Part shown: positions 32,560-45,812 of the stretch, piece after piece
How positions within the stretch are numbered: position 1 is the stretch's first letter
How the letters are laid out: every line of letters starts with the position of its first letter
Origin: Icerya purchasi
Lineage: Eukaryota; Arthropoda; Insecta; Hemiptera; Monophlebidae
Direction: 5' to 3'
Assembly (NCBI GenBank): GCA_039619475.1
Contig: CM077116.1
Coordinates: 376,266,188-376,330,187, forward strand
Length of the DNA stretch: 64,000 bases
Notes under the pieces: generated by a model
Seen by the model: only the letters and a program-made list of their open reading frames with translations
What the model was told of the DNA's origin: nothing
Databases searched by the model: none
Position numbers and translations under genes: made by a program

Positions 32560-34240
32560 CGCATCGCGGAAAATTACACAAGAACTTAAAATGTAGAGGC
32601 TAATAATGAAACCGAACTAGAGGGAATAAAAGGAGCGATCGATTATCGAAGGAAAAAAGTGATAAATATGCGACTAAAATTTAAAGAGGAATTTTTAATA
32701 CGGGAATGTTTGTGCGTGGCCAACCCTTTTGTGTGGACATATTCGCGCAGGTACCTTAAATAAATAGCAGAAGAGCGTACGATATCTCGCTCAAAGTGAA
32801 TTTATTTGCGAAAACGAAGATTTTACACAGAATTGCGGATAAAACATTCCGTGTTTTTCCGAGCACCGGGGAAAATCCAAAAAAATTTCTTTTCATAGAA
32901 ACTTTTTAGAAAATCGAAGCGAACGGAGCAAAAAGAATTAAAAGGGTGGTTTAGTTAACAGAACAGACGGAAGAAAAGTAGTAAAGGATGATCGTCCGCC
33001 GAACTGAAAATGCATAATATAAAGAAAATATAAAGAAAATATAAAGAAAATATAAAGAAAGAACAGGCGGATAGTGAATAAGTACGTTAGAGTAAACCTT
33101 CGACACGATCCCATTCGTTCGAACGATCGATGTAAAGAGGTAAAGAAGAAGTGTAATGGATACGATTTTCGCGGAAGGGATTCATATACTATCGGTGGAT
33201 GAGAGAAGTTGACGAAGTTAAAGGAAAAATAAGACATGAACTAAGATGAAGAGGAGCTAAGAGACCACCTCTTAAAAATAGAACGATACATAAACGGGGA
33301 GTAACAAACGTTTAGAGATAATCGCAATGCAGAGAAAATGGGACGGATTGGTACCGAAACAAGGTTGAATTAGAAATCTCCCCTCTTTCGAATGACACCT
33401 ATTTAATTCAGAAAGGCGTGGAGACGTAAAGAGGAAGGAGAGTAGTCGTTTTTTTTTTTGTAATGATGGACCTCATCTAAGGGGTTCTGGAATAAGAAAG
33501 TATCTGCCTTGGTTGCTGGATAAAGAAAAATGAGAGGAGACTGTTAAGGAGACTGTTAAGGAGACTACGTCAAGATGAAGCAGGAGGCGTTCGACACGAG
33601 TTAGCTAATAATGGGGGGGGGCATTATAAAGGGACAGTTAATAAAAGAGGGCTTAGAAGGATGAATTGCGTTCATACTTGAGTCTAATTATGTTGCAGTC
33701 ACCGTAGTTCTTGGGCATTAGAGAAGAGCCGCGAAAAAATATTGCGAATGGTGAATAAAGTCGGACTTGAACGTAACATGAAGCGGCTTGTAGAAAATTA
33801 AAGCGAACATTAAGCTTTAATTCAAATGAAGAACGGAAAAGTTTTACTTCCCTTATCGGTAGACGTTACACAGCGGAAAAACAAAGAAAATCGAAGGTAA
33901 ATAAATAAGAAAGAAAAAGACAACGAACACGTTCTGATTAGGGAACTCTTTAGTGGAATTCGTTTTACAGAACGCAGCGGACTTCAAATCTTTCTCAACA
34001 TCAGAAAGTAAAAACATTAACTGCATTTTTCGAATTAGTCTCGATGATGGAGTTTTAACCGATTTCCTTGAAATTTTAAAACTACCTTTTCCATCGAAGT
34101 ACAAATTGTAGAGTACACTCGGTGGTGCAATTTTCAAAAACTGAAACCAATTTTACCGACTTAAACACTTTCGTAATCTGTCGACGTACTTTGACACAGG
34201 GAGCTAATATCCAAAAAAACAAGAAAAACTTCAGTGCCTC
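32560..34240. other. Purine-rich DNA with short tandem repeats
   Basis: No gene is supported. An 11-bp repeat lies at 33,019-33,061 and a 12-bp repeat (AGGAGACTGTTA) at about 33,536-33,569. The purine-rich plus strand at 32,900-33,250 might be another reversed I-like copy, but no motif was read. Confidence 0.4.
33019..33061. repeat. 11-bp tandem repeat, four copies
   Basis: ATAAAGAAAAT repeats from 33,019 with an 11-bp period. The last copy is partial. Confidence 0.9.
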
Positions 34241-34746
34241 GGAATAATTTTCTTAGACCACCTCTACTACACTGACGAGCGCGGAGAGATCGATTCGAAA
34301 GTACGCTGAATACACGTGCGCTGAATGCACCGGGTGATCTAGAGCACCGTCGCTCGCTTTGACGAATTTAAAACAAAAATTTTATAAAAACACGCGCAAT
34401 AAAATACAATCCCCTAACCGCATTATGGGGTAGTCTCAGTTTGAAATATCGAAAATTATCGCACGAACAAACCGAAATAAACGAATCGAAGGAAGAAACG
34501 GAAAAAAGGCAAAAACTTTTCAAGTTCAATCACGAACCTTAATGAACAAAAACTTTCAATTGTATCCACCCCCCCCGCCCCGGCGGTTGATTTGCAATCC
34601 GACAAAATTACACACATCGGTCGCTGCGCCGCGTATACTGTATAATTATATTTGCAAAATCGTTCGACAACCAGTCTGTGATTTTTTATTTTTCACATTA
34701 TAAGGCGCGAAATATTCGCGCCCGGGCGTGTAGCTCCGATCTCGGT

Positions 34747-34774
34747 AATAATAATAATAATAATAATAATAGTA
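34747..34774. repeat. AAT microsatellite
   Basis: About nine AAT/ATA units in a row, continuing as mixed AAT/AGT units. Confidence 0.95.
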
Positions 34775-34853
34775 ATAGTAATATCGACATTATTAATAAG
34801 AGTAATCTGTTCCAGAGGGAAGAGATCTGTTCTAGGCAGAAGATAGGCACACT

Positions 34854-35129
34854 ATGCAGCGACCGTTTTTAACTCTGTTTATCGTATTTTTTCGGTTGTT
34901 AATTTCACACCGTAGCGCGCTGGAATTGGCACATGGTTCAGCTGCGATGGGGCGGGTTGACGGTCGACAGACGGATTTCTGGCAAGATGGCCAAGTGCGA
35001 AAAGAAAATCCCGATCGACGACCCCATCCAGAAAACTCGGATTTTTCTCGCTTTTGTAAAAAACGAACGAGACCACGAATACAAGATGCCGCCAGTTCAA
35101 TTGTAGTCTCTGCTCGGCAGCTCCGATAG
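34854..35129 (+). CDS. Small ORF with signal-peptide-like start (doubtful)
   Basis: An ATG-started frame of 91 codons begins MQRPFLTLFIVFFRLLI, a basic then hydrophobic start like a signal peptide, with a possible cleavage region near SHRSALELAHGSA. The rest is basic and polar with one Cys and a KKR site and shows no known domain. It lies in the CpG-rich block and overlaps minus-strand frames of similar length, so chance is a serious alternative. It is listed because it is ATG-started and has a defined N-terminal pattern. Confidence 0.15.
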   Translation: MQRPFLTLFIVFFRLLISHRSALELAHGSAAMGRVDGRQTDFWQDGQVRKENPDRRPHPENSDFSRFCKKRTRPRIQDAASSIVVSARQLR

Positions 35130-35194
35130 ACGTAGCCAGGGGAGCAGACCATTATCGAAAAACGCGCGATGATTATTTTCCCGATGACGACGAG

Positions 35195-35232
35195 GACGAC
35201 GACGACGACGACGACAACGACGATGACGGCGA
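35195..35232. repeat. GAC trinucleotide repeat
   Basis: GAC/GACGAC units with a few substitutions; read on the minus strand it gives the Ser run of a spurious frame. Confidence 0.9.
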
Positions 35233-36009
35233 TGACGCTAACACTCGATGATTTCGCCAAAGCCTCGGATCCGGAGCCCCCGATCCGAGAGTAACGGGAA
35301 GCAGCGCGGACGGGGCTCGGCGGCCGACGCGGTCCGTCTTCGTCGTCGTCGACGACGTGTTCAGACCGATCGAGGTTAAAGACCCAGACAGGCGCGGCGG
35401 CTCGGGAAGGGAATAAATTCGCATATCGCGAAAAACGATGGGCGAATCGGCCGCGAGGGTAGAGCGGCCGGAAGTGGCCGTGTGCGCGCGTGTGCGACCG
35501 TATTCGCGAAATCGTCCCGGGGGGCAGACGGGCGGGTCGACCGGTTGCGGCGCGGCGAAGCGACGGAGGTACCGCGCGGAGCCGGGCCCCGCGGGGCGAT
35601 TTACGGCGGGCGCGGGCGAGCGGGGCGGAGCCCCGCGTGCCCCGTCCGGAGTTAATTTCACGCGCGTTGCGAATCGCAAGTTCGCGATAGCGTTATTCTG
35701 GCGGCTAGTCGTTCGCGTTTTGCAGCCTCGCTACTGTCGGGTTCGTGTAGACGCGCGCGTGCGAAATCCGAATTTCGAGGGAAAATTTCGAATTTTTTCC
35801 CCATTTCTCAGAAAAGCCCCCGAAACTGTACCGCTCGTCCGGCCCCCGGCGGCGCTGTGATTATTCGAAATTTGGCGAAAAATCTTTGCGAAATGAATTT
35901 CGAAAATACTAGCGATGCGACTGCCGCTTCTCGGCCGTGTGTTCTCGTTCAAAACGTGCATAACACTACCTCTACGTGTGTCTACGTGTGTGAGAACATC
36001 GACTACTGA

Positions 36010-36177
36010 CCTCATTTGGCTAAACGTCTTCCTAACCTAATTCGACCAATTTTTTAACTTTCCATCTTTTCCTAGTTTTTTTTTTCTTCGTTTTTGCTTC
36101 CCACCGGCCCCCAACATTGAATAGTCCGTGTCACGTTCATTTCCGCGTGGTGAACGGTATTATTTTATATTTATTTT

Positions 36178-36210
<33 letters not shown>

Positions 36211-36478
36211 GTATCGTTTGATTTAATTTTTATATACATCTTTCGATATTTCGATAGTTGATTAAAAATAGTTATTTAATTTTTACTTGTTTTTTTTTTT
36301 TGTAATTTTTATAATTATCCGTATCCACAAGTACGTCTGAATCTAGTTTTGTGTCGCGATACGAATGGTGCGGTGAATTTCTTATTATAGTCCCCGTTTC
36401 GTGCCGCGATGGTGTAGCAACGTATTTTGTTGAGTATGGTCGGAAATGGAAATCTCTTATCTGTTGCCCGTGTCAAAA
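36010..36478 (+). other. Candidate end of a host first exon (donor at 36,479)
   Basis: GTCAAAA is followed by GTGAGT at 36,479-36,484, a good donor. An ATG at 36,436 opens MVGNGNLLSVARVK up to the donor, leaving one base (phase 1). Upstream is the CpG-rich block; downstream is AT-rich, intron-like DNA. The exon at 63,502 is open only in phase 0, so it cannot directly follow if this ATG is used. T runs at 36,181-36,209 lie inside the proposed exon, which weakens the call. No product is recognised. Confidence 0.25.
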
Positions 36479-36484
36479 GTGAGT

Positions 36485-39400
36485 TTACCACAAGTATACC
36501 TTATTTATAATCTTTTTCAACGTACTTATCTTAAATTTCCTTAAAATTATTACGATCATTAATTTTAGTTTTATACGTGTCGTTCGATTTATGAAGGCTT
36601 TGCAAAACGACATATGCAAACGATTATTTTATAAGCTTGTTTCAACTTTAATTCTTAAATGAAGTTGTAAGTTTTGTGTTTTTTGTGATCGTTTAAATGA
36701 CGATTCAAAAACTGGAACATCGCTATTCATTTCTGAACGCTCGTAATAACAAAAACGACCCCGTTTTCGAAATTATTTCATTCTGATTATCGTTTCGAAT
36801 GTTCTCGGGGTTGTTTTTTGCAACAGTCGTCGGACTTTTTTTTTCTTTTTCTTTTCTTTTTTTTTTTTTTTTGGTATTTTTAATGAAGAAATAGGAAAAA
36901 AGTCTAAATTTAACTTTTCATATTTATCACGCGGTATTTTAAAAAGATGTGTTTTATATTACTATCCATTTTTTGCTTGACTTTTGTTAAATTTAAAATA
37001 CAAAAAAAAAAAAAAAAACAAGCCAACAGCGGGCGTGTTTGATATTTATTTAAAGGACAAAGCGCGTACTACTCCATTTTCGTATAGCTTTTAATTTTTA
37101 ATAGTTTATGATAGTAATCAAGATGTACAAAAAATAGATTATCATTATTAATATTATTATTATTATTATTATTATTTTTGTTTTCATACTATATAGTGTC
37201 TCTGGAATATTGTTAATCCTTAATTTTCAGTTTTCGCTGATTTGTATGCTGCGAGGGTGTATTAAAAATCTTGTAAATTTTTAATTCTTTACCAACGCAC
37301 CATACACCACCGGCTAGTAAATATAATTTATCGATTTTTTACGATTTCTTTTTGCTAACGCTGTATTATAATGGAAAATCGAAAATTGTCGTTTTTAAAT
37401 GAAAATAAGTTTCAAATATTACATATTCCTTATATTGCGAATGATTTCTGCTACTTTCGTTAATTTTGTACGGTAACATTTTCATTCTTAGTACAATCAA
37501 ATTATACGGTATGCAATCAAGAAATTCGCCAATTAATAGGTGTTTTTCCTTCTTCTTTTTTTTGTTTTAATATTAAATTTCAAAGGGCTATCGTGTATTG
37601 TTTTCGAATTGGACGTATTTGTTTTTCGTGTATCTTCCGCATGACCTACTTGATAAAAAAAAGAGTCATACATTTTAGGTAACTAGAAAATTTAGAACAT
37701 TTTTTAATTTCATTTGTTAATTTGTTGTTTTAACAAATCTCAAAAAACACCGCATCCTCATTGTTTGAAGACAAACTCTTACCCGTTCAAACTTCTGGCG
37801 ACGTAATGTTTAACTTTTCTGAACATTTACCACCTCGTGATAATGATTAGGTATAAAGTTTTTTCTCTCTGTACGGCGGAATGTGGCGAGAAATATTCGA
37901 GGATCATTTGGGTGGAATTCATTAAAAAACTGATGGAAAATGAACATTTTATAATTGCAACGAAATTAATCTTCTCTTTAAATGTCAGAAACTGTTTTCA
38001 TTATAGTGTTTCATCACCATTAAAAAGAATTTTATATTATAAAATATGAAAATTGACCAATCACAAAGTTTTAAATACACCTTTATTTAAGTAAAATAAA
38101 ATAGAGAACTATTATAGGATACGAAATTTTACTAATCTTGCATGATGCGGTTTTGAAACTTTCCAAAATTATCCATTTTCCATCGCCGATAATGTCAAAT
38201 GGAGTCACTGATTGTTTCCCAACCATAAAAACATAGTGTTCTATTTGATAGATCGTTCATTGTTAATCAAAGAGGCTATCTTTTATACTTCAGATATTTT
38301 GATACACATCAGCACGCGCGATATAGACTATTAATTTGATAAATCTATAATTATTCTGTTTTCGTATAAAAAAAAGTAACATCGTTATATAGTTTTAGTG
38401 ATATATGTATTATTCTAAACTACAAAATGTTCGCGCTACAACATTATGATTTCTTTCAATGTAGGTTCTGAACACCTATTTAAATAATTAAGGCGCCTAC
38501 TTTTATTACGTTAAAATGAAAGTAAATTTACTTCACGTATAAACACCATAACTTCAATCGTAATTTAACATAATGAAGGAAAAATTCACTCGTAAAGAAA
38601 ACTCTCGCCGCTAAAATAATACACTTTCTAACTAGTTTGCCCCATCCCCGGCACACAGTTAATTGCCTCTTAATTTTAATTAATCGTCGCTATTATTTTT
38701 TCGCCCAGTTGTATGCAGTTTAATCTAAAACCCTATTACCCGGTATTTCACATACGTGTAGATTTACTAAAATCATCAACATTGGTGCCCGAAACTGAAT
38801 ATTTATTTTAAAAAAAAATAATTCACCAAAGCTATCCCCTCTCAGCGTTTTAATTGTTATAATTAATGCTTCGAAAATATTATTAAAATATATGATCTAA
38901 TTTAAAATCGACTTCATTTTGTTTTAAATTCACAGTGTAAAAGCGCATCATTGCAAAGAAAAAGGTGGTAATTTCGAGTCCTTAAATTTTTGCTTCGTTT
39001 AATAGCTGCGTAATCGTTTTATTAATAAACTTTAACATTTTATTTCGATAAGCAAACGATTAAAAGTGTACAGGTGTGATTATATAGGTTATGTAATTTT
39101 TCAGCAGATGATAATTACGCAACTACGCGACGTGGATTTATGTGATTCGCAACAAAGAACTCTGTGAAACTCTTTATTAACGACCTCAGATAATTTTACG
39201 GAAAAGCACACCTAGTTGACTATGACACAATTAAAAGTTACAATTTTACGTGAATATTTAACTTTAGTAAATTTCAAGATACGAGTCGAATGCTTAAAAA
39301 AGTTAATAACATTTTTCTCAGTTACTTGTGAAAATATATATCTTCAAAAAAACAAAAAAAAAAAAACAGAATAAAAACTGCCGTCGTCGATTACTTTCAT

Positions 39401-40111
39401 TTTTTCACTATCTACCCATTTCGAATGTTAATATCTTCTTTTTCCAACACTTTCATTTATTATCTGACACGTTGTTCAGTTATGCATTTATCATCGTGGA
39501 ACTAACAAAAATAGTACTACTATCGTTTCCTTTCTATTCCATCTTTTTCAATTGAAGTTTGGTTATGCTTGTTATCTATTATAGCGTGTATTGCTATTAT
39601 ATCGGACCATCCTATTTCCATTTTCTTCTTCACAAAATTTCTTATCTCTCTGCTCAGTGCGCGAAGGGGTTAACTTTTCAACAGTATTACATGTTTAGTT
39701 TTCATACTATAATCTCACTAATTTCAAAAATTAGATCGACATCACTCTTGTTCGTTAGATTAAGTAATTCGGGACTAAACGGTGGATTTTACTCACTTTA
39801 CTACAATTTTGATTCTCGAAAAATCAAAATCGATAAACATCTTTCGGCGTATTAATAAAATTTTAAATGATCTAAGCGCGAGCTAGCAGTTTTTTTCCAT
39901 TTTTAATTTCCCCCTTTGCTTGGAAAATTTGCCGTAGATTTCTCTTTTCTTAGAACGGATGATGCAAGTGTATGGACTAGTGTCAAATTTTGAAAAATTC
40001 CAAAATTAGCGGACCCCGAAAAATCTAAAATACTAGTTGGTGTTTGCAAAATTATTAATATTGTTTTATGTATGTGTATATATATATATACACACATATA
40101 TATATATACAC

Positions 40112-40208
<97 letters not shown>

Positions 40209-43200
40209 TTTTAGCGTGTTTCTTTTTCTTTGACTATTCTACATTAAATGTTCAATACCGCGATTTTGAAAAAATCCGATCACGTCTAATCGCTAAACTG
40301 TTTTTAGAATTCATAACGTGTATCAACTGAGCATAAGTCACCGTTTTGTAAAACATAATTTTCTTTATTTTTATTTTTTTTTCATATTCCAATAGATTAG
40401 GCAACCATATAATGTTTCGGAAACGCTATTGCGTAAGAGACTAAGTCGGACTAAAGACATGTACGTCGTATTACATAATGAGGTTGATTTTTGTTAATTT
40501 AATCTATCGTACCAAAGGAATTTGGGGTATCCCAGTTTAATTCGCGAATAAACATCAGAAACCTGAGGTACTCCACCCCTAACTTGCATGAAAACCCTTC
40601 AGTACAGAAAATGCAAAAAAAAGTGCAAAATGTAATTAAAAAACAATTCTTCCCGGGATGATTAAAATTCTAATTACAAAAGGCAAAAAGTTGTTGTTCC
40701 CCTACCGTATGCTAAATCCTAAACTGTATGAAAACGCTTATTTACCAATACACAAATAACGATGCGTCCGACTCTTTGTCCGATAATAATCCGGTTATGA
40801 TTCAAGATCTCACGGAAATCATCTTCCACTCTTAGAAAAATTAGTACAAAATTGCTTCTTTCCAAAAAGCGGAATAGGAAAAGAAAGCAGGAAATCGTTA
40901 ACTGAAAAATATTTTAAGCGCGAACAAGGAAAAAAATCGATTTCCAGGTGTTTTTTTTTTTTTTTTTAATTAATTGTTGGGACTAATTAATTAATAATGA
41001 AAAATTAACGAAAAAAAAACATTATTAAAATTATAGAATAAAAATATAACATTAAAAACACGTTTCTTGACAGACGTATCGAGAGTGTGTAATATTTTTT
41101 AAAAAGTGATGGCTTTTTTCTAAATTTTCCCTCCGTTAATAATCTATAAATTTTCCACAGTTGCACATCTGGTTACTTATGACTTTGTTCATAATCCCGC
41201 CTTGAAGCAATATATGGCGATGGTAAATTTTTCAGATCGAGATGGGTTTTAATTTTTTTTAATACGTTTTCTTGCCTCGGCAGCCTTTCTCAACAATGAA
41301 TGCGTTTTTAAAGGTGACCTCCTACACGCTTATTGCCCTTAACGAGGCATATTGCCGCCACGCAGTAACACGAGGTCTTTTTAAAAAGTCGGTTGCATGC
41401 AATTTTTTAACTGTAGAGCACGGCAGTTTTAATTCTCTAGAAACGCCGAAAAGTATATTAACCATATGAATTAGAAAAATTTTACGCTACGTTATATCTA
41501 GGTGTCGTAGTTTAAACGACTGAAATAATGGCAACCGAATGTTTAGTTATTTTTCGAACAGTATGCTAAAAGAGAAATTACTATGATAATTATTATACCT
41601 ATAGGACACTTTGATCTGAAATAAAAATTTATATTTATCGCAGCGCTATTACAAATTCGAAGAAGTCTAAAATTATCAACAGCCCGGTCTTTTCCCGATG
41701 GTTAAAGTCTCTCAAAAATTAAAAAATATGTGAAAAATAGGGTATTAATTAAAATTGAGAAAAAGTGTAAACTATTCTATAAAAGGCAATGAACGGATTG
41801 TCCAAATAAAGCTTACGAATAAATATTACCCGTAGGAGTATTTAATAGATATCTATAAAAAGGAGGATCTTCGCAATAACGTTGTTTCGTCGTGTACAAT
41901 GTTTATCACATAGAAAGATTGTGCACTTTCGTATGCTAAACGTTAATCGCCAAGACTAAATATGTGAAGATTACTTCTTGTATTATGCCTATCTGGTCAA
42001 AACCGTGCAAATACAATTACATGTGTAAGGCAAACGTGTAAAAGAAGAAATTGTAATTGTAAAAATGGAGACAACTCCGACGTGGTAAGTAGGTATCCGA
42101 AAAATGCTTTGAAACAGGAACAAGAAAGACCCCCCGGGGGTTTATAAAGAAAAAAAGAAAGAAAGAATAGGAGATAGGAAAGGTGAGGAGGAGAATGATA
42201 AAATAACTATCATTTTTTTTAAATTCACCTGCAGCAAGTTTTGAAGTTTCATAATCGCGTGTTTTTCCATTATTAATTAATGCTTTTTACAATTATCGCG
42301 ACAAGGCCCCAATGGTCGTCCTCACTTTTTGTTTCTTTGCGATGTAAAAAAACTGATATTAATTAAATTAAAATAATCGCAAGGAAGAACTTAATGGCTA
42401 ATTAAATGGAGTCTAATCCCGGATAAAAATACAAAAAAAAAAAACAACAAAAAAACAACTTGTCTTTCAAAATTGTTTAGTGGATAATTAGCTAATTTTT
42501 ACATTTCTCCCACTTGGATAAACGCGACACAAAATGAACACTCGAAAATAAGAAGGAAAAAAAAATACATATAATAAAGTATAAAATAATTCATAATTCC
42601 TATTTTATCTCGAAATACCGGCACCCTTCTCAAATGGAGCTATTACAATGGGTGCGTACTTTTCGGATGGCTACATTGACTGGTTCGACAACTACAACAG
42701 TATGCCGACCGTTTGTGAGGGGCGGTTCCTATGTATTTTTTTTCTTTTGTACCTTTTACCGGGTTTGTCAGTGACGAAACCGCTAGCGGTGATTTGAGTT
42801 ATAGACCTTTAGCGAAACCTACCATCTAACCGAATCACGAAAAGTTACCTGGATGATGTCACGATGATGTTTCGACCTATCGCACGAAAATCGTTTAATG
42901 TGAATTCGATTACATGAAATATTTTTGCCTGTGAATCCATAGCATTTCGCCGAATTCATACTTTGCCGCAACATGCTTTACAGAAATCCACGTTTCACCT
43001 TTTTGCCGCTTTAAATCAGTTCGTTATAAAATATGCTTTTTTTTTCAATCTAAAAATAGTCCCCGTTAGAGTTAAAACGTTACACAGGCTAAAAGTTTTT
43101 AAAAAAAAAAGAACTAAATTTACGCATTCCCATAGTACTAATCCGGTTTTCAGCAATAATTACCTCATTACATATTCTTATAACTCAAATTCCATCAGTT

Positions 43201-43260
43201 CATTCAATACGGAAAACGAATAATTCAATTTAGATAAAATCCATAACCTGCCTATTAATA
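36485..43260. other. Long AT-rich stretch, intron-like, no gene seen
   Basis: No transposon domain was recognised in about 6.8 kb. Notable simple repeats are the TA-rich tract at 40,076-40,207, T runs near 36,850 and 40,950, and a G-C palindrome CCCCCCGGGGG at 42,130. A 65-codon frame at 41,272-41,469 is somewhat richer in GC but has no motif. ATGGAGACAACTCCGACGTG followed by GTAAGT at 42,085 is a weak exon candidate. Confidence 0.45.
40076..40207. repeat. TA/TACA microsatellite tract
   Basis: About 130 bp of alternating TA with interspersed CACA and CATA. The frame rich in Ile and Tyr across it is an artefact. Confidence 0.95.
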
Positions 43261-43270
43261 TTTATAAATA

Positions 43271-43418
43271 TAAAATGAATACTTTATTTAGAAACGTTTT
43301 CGGGCTATATCATCAGCTAATGGCACAGAATGCGATCTAATAGAACTAATTCAAATGTATTTTGTTCTGTTAACTGATGATGGGCTATAAAACGTTGCTA
43401 GAATAATGTATTTATTTT
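43271..43418. repeat. Hairpin repeat, Penelope-terminus-like
   Basis: Arms at 43,271-43,325 and 43,368-43,418 are inverted repeats (AAACGTTTTCGGGCTATAT and GGGCTATAAAACGTTGC, with CATCAGCTAA against TTAACTGATGATG). The loop is about 45 bp. The CATCATCAG-plus-AACGTTT pattern resembles the terminal repeats of Penelope-like elements; one such element lies 2 kb to the right. Confidence 0.6.
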
Positions 43419-44114
43419 AATTTATTGAAATTTTATACTTATTTTTGTTTGTTATTAAGAGATTTATTTATTTTATATTTGTAAATAAAAATGAAGTGGC
43501 CAACAAAATTAACGGAATGGAAAAATTATTTCCAGTAAACTCGTACAGTGTGATCTTAGTAGTGGCGAAACGTTAAGGCAACTTTTTTGTATTAAATTTA
43601 AACACAGTTGCTTACATATTTTTTTTGTTTTTAAAATTTTTACCCTCCCAAAATTTATATGCACACATATATATATATATATATATACACATATATATTA
43701 ACATATAAATCTCTCTCTTCAGCCGTGTTCTCCGTTTGCGCACGTTACGACCAACTATATTCAACCAGTGGATCGATCGACCACCTGACACCATTTTTCT
43801 ATGCCGTTATTAATTTTCATTAGTTCCGATAGAGACAATTTTGTAACAGATTAAACATGACATCTACGAGCCCCATCGGAAGTCGCTCTCGGCTACTTTT
43901 TCCATTGATTTTTCCTTGTATGAGAATTCATTCTAATTCGTTCCGTCTCATTATATATCTAAAGAAAACTTCTGTCTTATTATCGCGGGCAATAATCGTT
44001 GCATCGGCTCTATACGCAGTTGCTTTAAGATGGTCCTCTGTCCATGATATTCGTAGCTTGCGCTTGTAGCAAGTTATCTCAAAAACTTCGATGTTCCGGC
44101 ATGATGCCGCTGTT

Positions 44115-44460
44115 TGTATTAATTACAACGTAATTCTTAGGTTACCCCCATTAGAAAAAAAATGTTAACGTTTGTTATATTTTATAGGATTTTTGTGATT
44201 GTTAGTTTAAAAATGTCATGATTTTATGTAACAAAATATGTAACGAAAAATGTAACGAAAAAATGTCTTAATTTTATGTAATGAAAAATAAATGCTAGGA
44301 TAGGATTTTTGTGATTATGTTATTTTCTTTGCGTTGATGCCGGTAAGAATTACGTTGTAAATTTTGATGATTTTATACAAAGTATAGAAGAGAAAGAGGC
44401 AGAAATATAAGCAAGAACGGTCAAGGGGCACAGCCCCTTGCGAGGCCAAAATGTCCGAGT
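44115..44460 (+). mobile_element. Helentron/DINE-like non-autonomous repeat, copy 1
   Basis: The repeat starts TGTATTAATTACAACGTAAT and carries an internal inverted partner, TAAGAATTACGTTGTAA at 44,344-44,360, which pairs with the start (44,123-44,139). A perfect-stem hairpin CAAGGGGCACAGCCCCTTG (44,422-44,440) lies near the 3' end, followed by a TA microsatellite at 44,463-44,486. The same parts occur in the same order at 56,972-57,215. Sub-terminal inverted repeats plus a 3' hairpin are the hallmarks of DINE-1/Helentron-associated elements. No Rep/helicase coding is present. Confidence 0.6.
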
Positions 44461-44489
44461 ACCTATATATATATATATATATATATTGA

Positions 44490-45466
44490 ATGTACGTAGT
44501 TACTTGTTTTTTATTTTTACGCATCATCTAAATTAATATAAAAAAACAACAATTAATACTAAATATAGTATTGACATTAAGAGTTGCATTACAGTTTTCC
44601 AAACGAATAAATGGTTTTATAAATACAATTAACTAAATATCAAAATTACGGAAAAAAGAATACATCAATCATACTGATAACCGTCATGTGAGCGTGTTTA
44701 TATATGTGGTGATAGTTATATAATGAAAAGAAAATCTCTCGCTTACCTAAATAATTAATTATCAGTATTTAGTGACGAATTTTTTCCGGAAAACTATAGC
44801 ATTTTAGAATCTTACACAATCAAACGTTGTGTGCATAATGAAAAGTAAGTTTTAGACCATAATTATATAATTCGGGGCTTAAGTATGTACAAAACGTTTG
44901 ATAACGAATAATTAACGAACTAATATTATATTTATCTGTAAATTGTCATGATTTTCAACCCAGCGAGCAAAATAGCCTTGCTGTGTAGCTGAGGGAATTT
45001 TTGCAGTTGAATGACATGGTCACTGAAAAATACGTTAACCGTTTCAAATAATAGCTGAAAGTAACGTGTTGCTATATATTACTTTTTTTCCATTTTTTAT
45101 GTCATCTGCTTAAAGTTTTCATTTCGGAAGTGATTAAAATTCAATGAAAATCGGTTACAGCCGCACTGAAAGGGATGAATAATCTGATTATTATGATCAA
45201 TTCGCCTCGTTATCGGATATAGCAAATAAAGTATTATAATTCTTTAACGACCAAAATTTACTAGTTACTCCATTAAAAAACTTCTATGAATAATAAAATA
45301 ATAATCTAAACCATATACACATATTCTTTTACTGAACTGGAAAGTACAAATGTTAGATTTTTTTCTTTACACATGATAACATGAAAAAATCCAAGTGTCA
45401 ATGTAAGCATAAAAAGGAAAAAAATAACTGCAGTATTAATATGATTGTAATCCATACTATTGTTTT
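44490..45466. other. AT-rich DNA, no gene seen
   Basis: Nothing recognisable lies between the Helentron-like repeat and the Penelope-like element. Confidence 0.5.
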
Positions 45467-45812
45467 ACAGTTGATTGAAGTAAATCAAATGGAACACACA
45501 CTGACAACACAATGATATAATTTAAAAAATATAAAATACCGACTAGTTTCGGATACTCCAATCCATCTTTACGGTGTGTATAAACAATTAAAATTAAAAC
45601 AACAATAATAAATTCGTCAAAAATGAAAATGTGTAGTCACTATTAACTAATGAAATTTAAAACGTAAAAATAAATCACAGTATACCAACGAACGACTAAT
45701 TATTAATCAATTTATAATATATAAAAATTTAAAAATACAAAAAGTTTAAAATAAAAACAGCCAATAAATGAAAATTATATTAAAATTAAAATTAAGATTG
45801 CACGATGTAATA

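Larger units (their letters stand above)
34240..36010. promoter_or_regulatory. GC- and CpG-rich island, probable host promoter/5' exon region
   Basis: GC content climbs from the AT-rich background to a peak at about 35,400-35,870, where CG dinucleotides are very frequent (many CGCG, GCGGGC and CGGCG words). No transposon motif is present. Long frames appear on both strands across the peak (35,438-35,860 plus, 35,173-35,679 minus), but they are Arg/Pro/Ala or Ser runs of the sort GC-rich DNA gives by chance. A CpG-rich block followed by AT-rich DNA and a donor at 36,479 fits the start of a host transcription unit. Confidence 0.45.

Noticed and set aside
35173..35860. Long overlapping frames (168 aa minus, 140 aa plus) in the CpG-rich block
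   Set aside because: They overlap on opposite strands, consist of Arg/Pro/Ala runs or a Ser run from a GAC repeat, and show no domain. High GC removes stop codons by chance.
40037..40330. 97-aa frame rich in Ile, Tyr and His
   Set aside because: It is a translation of the TA/TACA microsatellite.
41272..41469. 65-codon frame in locally GC-richer DNA
   Set aside because: Starts with TTG, has no recognised domain, and lacks flanking splice or promoter signals.
42740..42800. Another I-like 3' end, because GGGTTTGTCAG also occurs after the T run at 20,901-20,927
   Set aside because: The match is 11 bases plus a loose extension, with no coding tail behind it. Chance is likely.
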